Notes under the pieces: generated by a model
What the model saw: only the letters and a program-made list of their open reading frames with translations
Databases searched by the model: none
Told to the model about the DNA's origin: nothing
In this document: piece after piece, positions 57,601-64,000 of the stretch
How positions within the stretch are numbered: the first letter of the stretch is position 1
Layout: every line of letters starts with the position of its first letter
Assembly (NCBI GenBank): GCA_022702545.1
Contig: JAHRBC010000003.1
Location: 7,502,001-7,566,000, forward strand
Direction: 5' to 3'
DNA: 64,000 bases
Source: Phycomyces nitens
Lineage: Eukaryota; Mucoromycota; Mucoromycetes; Mucorales; Phycomycetaceae
Position numbers and translations under genes: made by a program

Positions 57601-58699
57601 ATAATAACAAACCGTATACCTCAATAATGATGAAGACGCTACAAAAAGAGCAAAAGCTTTTTGACCATGATTTCGACATTAGCTCATATGGCAATGACAA
57701 GATGCATTGAATTGACATGTCAAGACCATTTGACATGAAATCTCTAAAGCTTGTATATAACTTTTACTGGAATATATATATATATATATTGTAGTAGTAA
57801 CTCTGATGTAAATATTGTACGTATTGCCTTCATGTAATTTTAAAGACATTTCATTCATGAATAAAAAGCGCACGGGCCATTTCAGAGTAACGTACAGAAA
57901 CTAATCGCCGTTCAAAGAAGTACCACTGTCTTTAAAGATATTCCCACACCGATGAACACCATCTTCTTTCAAACTGATACTACGATTTAAGTTCTTTACT
58001 TGTTTCTATTGAAGAAGTAGTAGTCTTAACATTAGTTCAATCGAACTTATTTACATACAAATATGCGCTTCCATATATGGCAAGCCAATACATTCCCACA
58101 CTTTGATGACTTCATCACCTGAAAATTTTTCTATATCTTAGCACCCTGGGGGCAAGGATTTGTATTTCTCCCTTTCCCTCTCTCTTTCCATTTCATCGCC
58201 GCAAACCAATATTTGGATCCAGGTAAGTACAAATATCTTTTCATCTCCTATTCATCCATATTCCATCTCATACTACATGCCCTTTATAACCATAAAGACG
58301 CGTTATTGATGATGGATGGATGTTTTTCACGTTTGGATCACTGTATTTTTGCCACAAAAATCCACGGTTTTCTTTACTTCCTTCTTGGCTCTACACGCAT
58401 CCATCCGTCAGAAAGTCAAGTACATGGGTCCACTTTACATCTGCCACTGTCTGAGCAAGTCCAAATGGTCTTATAGTCATGTTCCGAAGATCCGCTTTGT
58501 GCTCAACAGCCATCCACCTATTGCCATTCTACAAGGAGCGTTTCAAAAAATTGAAACATTTTTCAAGACCATGTCAAGATGAGAATTGCAAGTCAATGCC
58601 ATTAGATTGCAAGTCAAGATGAAAAGTGACTCCATTCCTTTTCAAAAAAAGTCTTCATTGCAAAGACGCCAACTGCTCTTTCTATCGGTGGTTCGCTGA

Positions 58700-59400
58700 C
58701 TCCAACATGAGTATGTCAAAGTCTTGATGTCAGACAGCTGGGCTTGATGAAAGATAGTTCTGACTCTTATATGGGCAAAGGTCCACTTTAAGACCTCAGA
58801 ACCTTCTTTTCATAGCTCGTTCTCTGGCATCAATAAGACGTTGACAAACTTTTGACAGCAGCTACCAGCCTTGATGAAGAACGTTTTTGGTGGCGACTCC
58901 CCTGGACCTAGGATGGAAACACCACAGTCTTGACCTAGGAAAGCTCAGCTTGATGAAAGATGGTTCCAACTCTTTAGCTGGTGAACTTCCACTAAAGGGC
59001 GCCGACCCATTTTTCAATTGCTAGTCTGTCCATACCAAGACAACAACGGCGGCTATCCTTGATGAAAACCTTTCCAGACTCTTTCAGGGACAAACACCCA
59101 TTATGAAGAGTCTGAAATGTTTTTCAGCCGCACATGTTATGGTGCCAACATGCAAGTCCAGAATTCTTGACACTAGACTGCTAGAGTTGATCAATATTAC
59201 TTAAGGCTCTTTGATATATATATATATATTAAGGATGCTAAACAGTTGTTCAACCACTAGTGATCCGGGAACAGCACCTGAATACCAATACCTTCCCTTC
59301 AACCCGCCGGACTTCATCATAAAAACGTCGCGACTCTTTGAGGACAAGCGTCCAAGATAAAGAAGCCGATTCATTTCTGAGGGTGAAGATGTTAGCCTGC
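58700..59400 (+). repeat. Diverged tandem repeats
   Basis: A core of the type CTTGATGAAAGATGGTTCCAA, then CTCTTnnnnGGnnAAnnTCCA and AAAG/AAGA, recurs at about 58743, 58948, 59058 and, more worn, 59312. Spacing is uneven (about 110-255 bases), so this is an old array rather than a fresh minisatellite. It is not coding. Confidence 0.45.
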
Positions 59401-59816
59401 CAGTAGGAGCCATGTGGTGTAAATTTTCAGGTTAGTGGTTGATATCAACGCAAATACATATGTGTTAAGACTAATAGTTTTTCTTGTGTACATTTGTAGG
59501 TTTAGTGGTCAGTCCTCATCCGCATGTCCAGGCCAGGCTGACGATCAGGATGGTTCAAGACGGGGTTGGTGGAGGGTTGCAGCTAAGTATGAGTGTGATG
59601 CTATTAAGCCTTTTTGTTTTCTAGTTCTAGCTCCAGTGCCAGGTTTCATCCTCATGTGCAGTCGATGCCAGTCGATCCGTATGGTTGGAAAAGCGGGGAG
59701 GTAGAGGGTTTGCCTATGACACGTATTTAAATTACTGATGTTTGTTGTATTGCTCATTGCAGTGAACTTCGTAGTAGTGATGTATGAGGTAGATTAGGGT
59801 TTTTAGGGAACTAGTA

Positions 59817-60053
59817 GATACTGTGAGAGTGTTATTTATTAAAGAAAGAATATTATGGTGGTTTATATACTTATTATTCTAATTCCCTTTTAATGTAACG
59901 TCTATTGTGTAATGGTCGGTTATAACTGTTGAAGTGTGAAGTGTACGTGTGCCTGGTGTGTAACTGCTCCTGAGATGTTAACCTGCCAGGGTCATTAGCA
60001 AAGAGGAACCGGAGATCGGTTGTGGAGTCTGTATTTCACTCAGCTGTGGTGTG
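59817..60053 (-). repeat. Third, more diverged copy of the terminal repeat
   Basis: Begins ACTGTGAGAGTGTTATTTAT and ends GTGTGTATACCACA, in the same orientation as the right repeat at 60577-60841. It lacks the extra 20 inner bases (AAGGGAAATAAGAA) that the outer two copies share. Confidence 0.7.
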
Positions 60054-60576
60054 TATACCACAATGTATCTGTAGAAATGCCCTGAAGTAGTTAAATAGTC
60101 TCTTAATCTGTTCTTTATTAAAATGTCTTTCTACCCGTATCCATTTTCTTGTCACTGAGTTGGACATTTATACTGCATAACCAACCTGCCATGTGTCAAT
60201 ACCAAGCAGGTACGACGGTGATGAAGAGTATGTTGAAAGCTTTGGATGGGTGCCGAGCACCAATAGTTATAAAGAGAGACTAGTCTGACCATACTACAAT
60301 ACTCTAGTATTCGAGGCTGAAGTTGAGTCTAGCCCTTGCCCAACGTAGCCGATTCTTCTTATGTTTAATAGCTAGGCTTGGCTTGGATACAGGTTTATAA
60401 AATCTGAAGCCCTTTCTCAAATATCTGATGAATATTTCACTGCAGACAACTGTACTTGAAGTCCCCAGATTTACATGGTAAGAAAAAACTTTCAAAAGGA
60501 TCCCATCTCGCACTCAAGCAAAGTCTCTTAACATATGTGATACTAAGTTTGCTTTGAGGTATATTGTTTGTTAGTA

Positions 60577-60841
60577 TCTTTTAAGGGAAATAAGAATACT
60601 GTGAGAGTGTTATTTATTGAAGAAAGAATATTATTATTGCTTATATACTATTATTCAAATTCCCTTGTAATTAAAGTCCTCGTCGTGTATTGGTTGGTTG
60701 GAACTGTAGCAGTGTGAAGTGTACGTGTGCCTGGTGTGTAACTGTTCCTGAGATGTTAACTTGCCAGGGTCATTAGCAAGTAGTAACCGGAGATCGGTTG
60801 TGGAGTCTGTATTTCACTCAACTGTGGTGTGTATACCACAT
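60577..60841 (-). repeat. Right long terminal inverted repeat of the nested element
   Basis: Mirrors the left repeat at 57338-57600, starting near TTTTAAGGGAAATAAGAATA and ending CTGTGGTGTGTATACCACA. The transposase-like frame resumes directly after it. Confidence 0.75.
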
Positions 60842-61003
60842 GCTTGGTATCCCAAGGCTAGGCTTCATATTCGCTATACCACTTTCTTTCCAGAGTTTGA
60901 TGCTACTACTAATTGTCAATCGAAGGATGTTTACGCACGCAATATCAGTCTGACTATGGTTGGCAATAATGAGCCAAATAATACCACCACGGTCAAGCTC
61001 AGA
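60842..61003 (+). pseudogene. Likely displaced C-terminal end of the MULE transposase
   Basis: Directly after the nested element an open frame reads AWYPKARLHIRYTTFFPEFD and ends NNEPNNTTTVKLR, stop at about 61003. It is in the same register as the frame broken at 57337 if the flanking 9 bases are a target duplication (A-G-Y on the left, A-W-Y on the right). I did not recognise the peptide on its own. The link to the transposase is inference from position and frame. Confidence 0.45.
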
Positions 61004-61342
61004 TAGTTCACGTTTAAGAACTAGGCATCCGGTCCTTTTTTATCTTAAAAAGTGTAAAGTTAATAGAAAGTCTTTTTTTTTAATAAAGTGCTGGTAATTT
61101 CTATGGTCTGAATATATACCACTTACTTTTTTTTTTACAATTATTGAACCCACTACTGTACATAGTTTTGCCTTTCTGCCGTACATGTATACATCTGAAA
61201 TAAAGCGATTCAAAGGACATTGAATATATGTCTCATTTATAATAGTGTACGAGGATAAGTATATTTTATATACAATGTGATATGCACTGCTGGTCCCCCA
61301 AAATGGAGGGAGTTGGACACAGTGTGAAGTGGTTGGGAATAC

Positions 61343-61674
61343 AGCGATCTCATGGGCACGACATTTTAAGCAGGCTCGATGTTTCTTAATGGGGTCTAGT
61401 ATTTCTAGATGTTATGGTGTCTGGACATTGCTGTAGAGGTTCACGTTACACTTTACACTTTTTGACTTCAAAATACACCAAGGATATAAGCTACATTTAA
61501 TATATCGCCTCCATTACAAGCTAAAATAGTTTTTAAAGTGTGTCATTTATAGAAGATATGTTGAAGTCTTAGGGACCAGATATATTTATTAGACACCGGA
61601 CAGCATGTCACAATTAAAATGTCCGGTGGAATCAAAAAGTCGTGCCCGCTCAAAAACGTCGTGCCCCTAAGTTT
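61343..61674. repeat. Cluster of GGGCACGAC end motifs
   Basis: Copies lie at 61354-61362 (direct) and, inverted, at 61639-61647 and 61658-61666; one more is the MULE left end at 55226-55234. Nearby CACCGGACAGCATGTC and ATGTCCGGTG form a further inverted pair (61595-61628). The cluster could be a separate 330-base miniature element or a rearranged MULE right end. Confidence 0.5.
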
Positions 61675-61684
61675 AGCGATCTTT
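61675..61684 (+). repeat. Candidate MULE target-site duplication, right copy
   Basis: AGCGATCTTT repeats the left copy at 55215-55224 exactly. It follows the inverted GTCGTGCCCCTAAGTTT end. Confidence 0.5.
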
Positions 61685-62007
61685 TATATCTCTGAGTGTG
61701 CTGTCGAGATGGCTCCAAATATTCTGGGCTGGATTGAGATACTGACTATTTACTGGTCATGGAAAACCTGTATTTTAGGCTGTAAAGTCATTATTGAACA
61801 AATGATATACATCAAGTTGATCTCCCTTTTAGACAGTAAAAAAAACCCCCACCATGGCTATAAACAAAGGTAAAGAGACCAGTCTTCCAAACCCAAATGC
61901 CTTTGTCAATTGTTGGTGACTTTTCTTTTTGCCAAAGGGAGACCCTTTAAAGATCAGCAAAAATATAAAAGACATACAAATTACATAAACACACAAGATA
62001 TCAGTCC
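61685..62007. other. Promoter region of the ASNSD1-like gene
   Basis: Non-coding spacer between the mobile-element zone and the ATG at 62008. ATATAAAAGACATAC at about 61965 is TATA-like and lies about 40 bases before the start. The frame at 61619-61873 has no recognisable similarity. Confidence 0.45.
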
Positions 62008-64000
62008 ATGTGCGGTATTCTGTTTTCTATTTCGGATACTCGGCCAGTGAGCTCACCCTTGTGGGATTCTCTAAAGGCTCTCAACACAAATCGAGGTGTG
62101 TTTTCTAGATTGATCGCATTACAATCACAACTGATCATCTATTATCAAACAGGACCTGACGCTCAGCAAACCAATGTCATTACAATCCAAGATCAGTCAT
62201 TGCCTCTTTATTTACAATTCTTTTCGTCAGTCTTGCATCTTCGTGGTGATCATGTCGTACCTCAGCCATTGACACCTGTCACAGGCGATGTGTTGAGTTG
62301 GAATGGCGAGATCTTTGGTGGACTCGAGGTAAAATAAATAAATAAATTACTAGATGTTTCGGGTGGATTTTTGTCAAGAGTGGTTATAAATATGAACAAT
62401 AGGTTGGTCCCGGAGAAAATGATACAGAGGTATTGATGCGTCAATTGGCTGGGATCAGTCCTACGGATACATCAGACAAGGCAGTCTTGGACATTCTGAC
62501 CGAAATAGAAGGTCCATTTGCATTTGTGTTTTGGCAGGTAATAGGCAAAAAAAAAAAATCCGTACGTTTCAGCAGATCCTGACCATGTCTTTAGGCACAT
62601 ACAAGCAAACTGTGGTTTGGACGGGATTGTCTTGGACGACGCTCATTGTTGCAGGCTCGGTCAAAGAATCCTACAGACCAAACCTTTATGTTAAGTTCTG
62701 TAGGACCCTCTTCTTCATATTCTGATTCAGAATCCGATGGCTTTGAGTGGGAAGAAGTGCCTGCAAATGGGATATATTGTATTCAGATGGAAAACCATGA
62801 GACAGAACCAACAAAGGGATCCGTATTTGGACACCCAGTTCATGTTTTTCCATGGGTTCAACAAGAGGATGCTAGACCAAACACCTTGCCACTGGTAAAG
62901 TTTAATAGAAAGATGCACGTTTAAACTAATCAATATTCTTAAAAAAAAAGCCTTTTCCAGTAATCAATCGATATGTACCCAAAGACCTTTTAGCTGATCC
63001 CAAAGAAGGAGAGCCCGTCATGGATTCTGAGATGGAAACAGCCATTACAGAATTCACCTTGGTCTTGAGTGAATCTGTCAAAAGACGTGTGGCTGATGTG
63101 CCATTTCTCGGGTGTGTATAATGTCATCAATGGCCATCCAGACTTGGTGTTGCCCACAATGTACCTTTTGCTCATATATGTATATATCTTTTTTGGGGTT
63201 CTTAGTCCTATTGAATCCTGTGCCAGAGTAGCCATATTATTTTCTGGTGGCCTGGATTGCATTACCTTGGCCGCATTGGCCCACCAACATTTGCCCCACT
63301 GTGAACCCATTGATCTCCTAAATGTTGCATTTGAGAATCCTCGTCGTGAACAGGCCCTTCAAAAACCCAAAAAGACAAAGAACAAAAAGAAGCTCAAGGA
63401 TGGCGACGAAACCCTCGTTATTTTGCCCCAGCAAACACCCTCTGCAGCAATCAATATCTATGATACACCCGATCGAGTCACTGGCAGGGCTGGTGTAGAG
63501 GAACTAAGGCAAGGCTAGTAAGAATGGCACAATTGATATACTAAACAGCCAAACAGAAAGATTGCTCCAGAAAGAACATGGAATTTTGTAGAAATCAACG
63601 TTCCTTATCCAGAAGCCATGTCTCATAAGCAGAGAATCATTGATTTAATGTATCCCTTGGACACAGTGATGGATCTGGCAAGTCTAATACAAAATCAACA
63701 TGTGCTTGATAGACTGGACCAAAAGAGCCTAATAAACATCAGGCTAATATTATGGAAATAGAGTATTGCAATGGCATTCTGGTTTGCTTCCCGTGGAGTG
63801 GGAACAATAGATGGCACAAAGGTAATGTTCATTGTTTTGATAGTCAATCTCATCTAGTCTTTACATAGCCATACCATAGTCGATCAAGAGTATTGCTCTC
63901 TGGGCTGGGGGCAGACGAACAATTGGGAGGATATTCGCGCCACAAGGATGCATTCCGTCGTGGTGGCTGGGAAAAGGTTATTGAAGAGGTAAAAAAGAAA
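62008..64000 (+). CDS. Asparagine synthetase domain-containing protein (ASNSD1-like), 5' part
   Basis: ATG at 62008 gives MCGILFSISD, with Cys2 the nucleophile of class II glutamine amidotransferases. NRGPDAQ spans the first intron (CGAG|GTGTG ... AACAG|GACCTGAC). WNGEIFGGLEVG, ENDTEVLMRQLAG and EIEGPFAFVFWQ complete the amidotransferase half. After a divergent linker (SSSYSDSESDGFEWEEVPAN), the synthetase half has AILFSGGLDCITLAALAH, the PP-loop SGG.D, and later LLSGLGADEQLGGYSRH near 63890-63945, then AFRRGGWEKVIEE at the window edge. This order and the short length match ASNSD1 rather than true ASNS. At least nine exons are needed. The C-terminus is missing. Whether it makes asparagine is not established for this family. 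Confidence 0.88.

Larger units (their letters stand above)
57337..60841. mobile_element. Nested element with inverted terminal repeats of about 250 bp, no transposase seen
   Basis: The left repeat starts TGTGGTATACACACCACAG (57338) and runs to about 57600. Its reverse complement recurs at about 60577-60841, ending CTGTGGTGTGTATACCACA, with high identity over some 250 bases including AAGTGTACGTGTGCCTGGTG and GTGGAGTCTGTATTTCACTC. The left flank GCTGGCTAC and right flank GCTTGGTAT agree at 6 of 9 positions, in frame with the transposase on both sides, as a worn 9-bp duplication would. The interior holds AT-rich DNA, diverged tandem repeats (58.7-59.4 kb) and a third copy of the end (59817-60053). 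No transposase is present, so it is non-autonomous. Confidence 0.65.
55215..61684 (+). mobile_element. Mutator-like element (MULE) with nested insertion; ends inferred
   Basis: The transposase at 55448-57364 lies between two inverted ends. The left end at 55225 starts AGGGCACGACGTTT. The right end, read on the minus strand from about 61670, gives TTAGGGGCACGACGTTTTTG. Inside both ends a 33-base block aligns at 22 of 33 positions (55250-55282 against the reverse complement of 61591-61623). A 10-base direct repeat, AGCGATCTTT, flanks them at 55215-55224 and 61675-61684, the size expected for a MULE target duplication. Part of that repeat (AGCGATCT) also precedes a third motif copy at 61343, so the exact right border is uncertain. 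The middle 3.5 kb is a separate element. Confidence 0.6.

Noticed and set aside
58213..58582. Two overlapping plus frames inside the nested element
   Set aside because: No transposase motif, no splice support, and composition like the flanking non-coding DNA.
1..64000. tRNA and rRNA genes
   Set aside because: Scanned by eye for T-loop (GGTTCGANTCC) and rRNA-like segments on both strands; none convincing. tRNAscan-SE would settle it.

Overview
This window is eukaryotic nuclear DNA from a filamentous fungus, most likely Mucoromycota (Mucorales-like). The genes are split by short introns with GTAAG/GTATG donors and AG acceptors. Intergenic DNA is very AT-rich and full of ATT/AAT and AT microsatellites. 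The gene content is fungal: a myosin-motor chitin synthase, a LysM chitin-binding secreted protein and a fungal two-BIR Bir1. The phylum is an inference from gene families and base composition; no marker in the window gives a species.

Layout. 1-17 kb, all main genes on the minus strand: proline dehydrogenase (cut by the left edge), UBA4/MOCS3 tRNA-thiolation/urmylation E1, a C-terminal-motor kinesin-14, a disordered coiled-coil protein, a survivin-type Bir1 with two complete BIR zinc sites, and an EamA/DMT membrane transporter. 17-29 kb is sparse: a LysM secreted protein, a C2orf76/UPF0538 homologue, one small secreted protein, and long AT-rich stretches including about 3.8 kb (25.2-29.1 kb) with no convincing gene. 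29-51 kb is gene-dense: TRM44 tRNA 2'-O-methyltransferase, a mucin-like single-pass surface protein, a PY-motif membrane protein, a giant Sel1-repeat protein (about 1,597 aa), eIF5, a proline-rich disordered protein, and a class V chitin synthase with an N-terminal myosin-like motor (about 1,914 aa).

51.4-62 kb is a mobile-element zone: a probable LINE fragment, a five-exon gene with a degenerate serine-recombinase-like domain, and a Mutator-like (MULE) transposase with intact D/D/E and SWIM motifs. The 3' end of that transposase runs into the terminal repeat of another element with inverted repeats of about 250 bp. My reading is a nested insertion: a MULE bounded near 55,225 and 61,674 by inverted GGGCACGAC-containing ends and a 10-bp direct repeat, split by a 3.5-kb element at 57,337-60,841. 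The window closes with the 5' part of an ASNSD1-like gene (glutamine amidotransferase plus asparagine-synthetase domain).

Most identified genes are unlinked housekeeping or cell-wall functions and form no pathway cluster. Two chitin-related genes (chitin synthase V and the LysM protein) and two mitotic genes (kinesin-14 and Bir1) occur, but not side by side. Exon boundaries given here were read by eye from splice consensus and reading frame.
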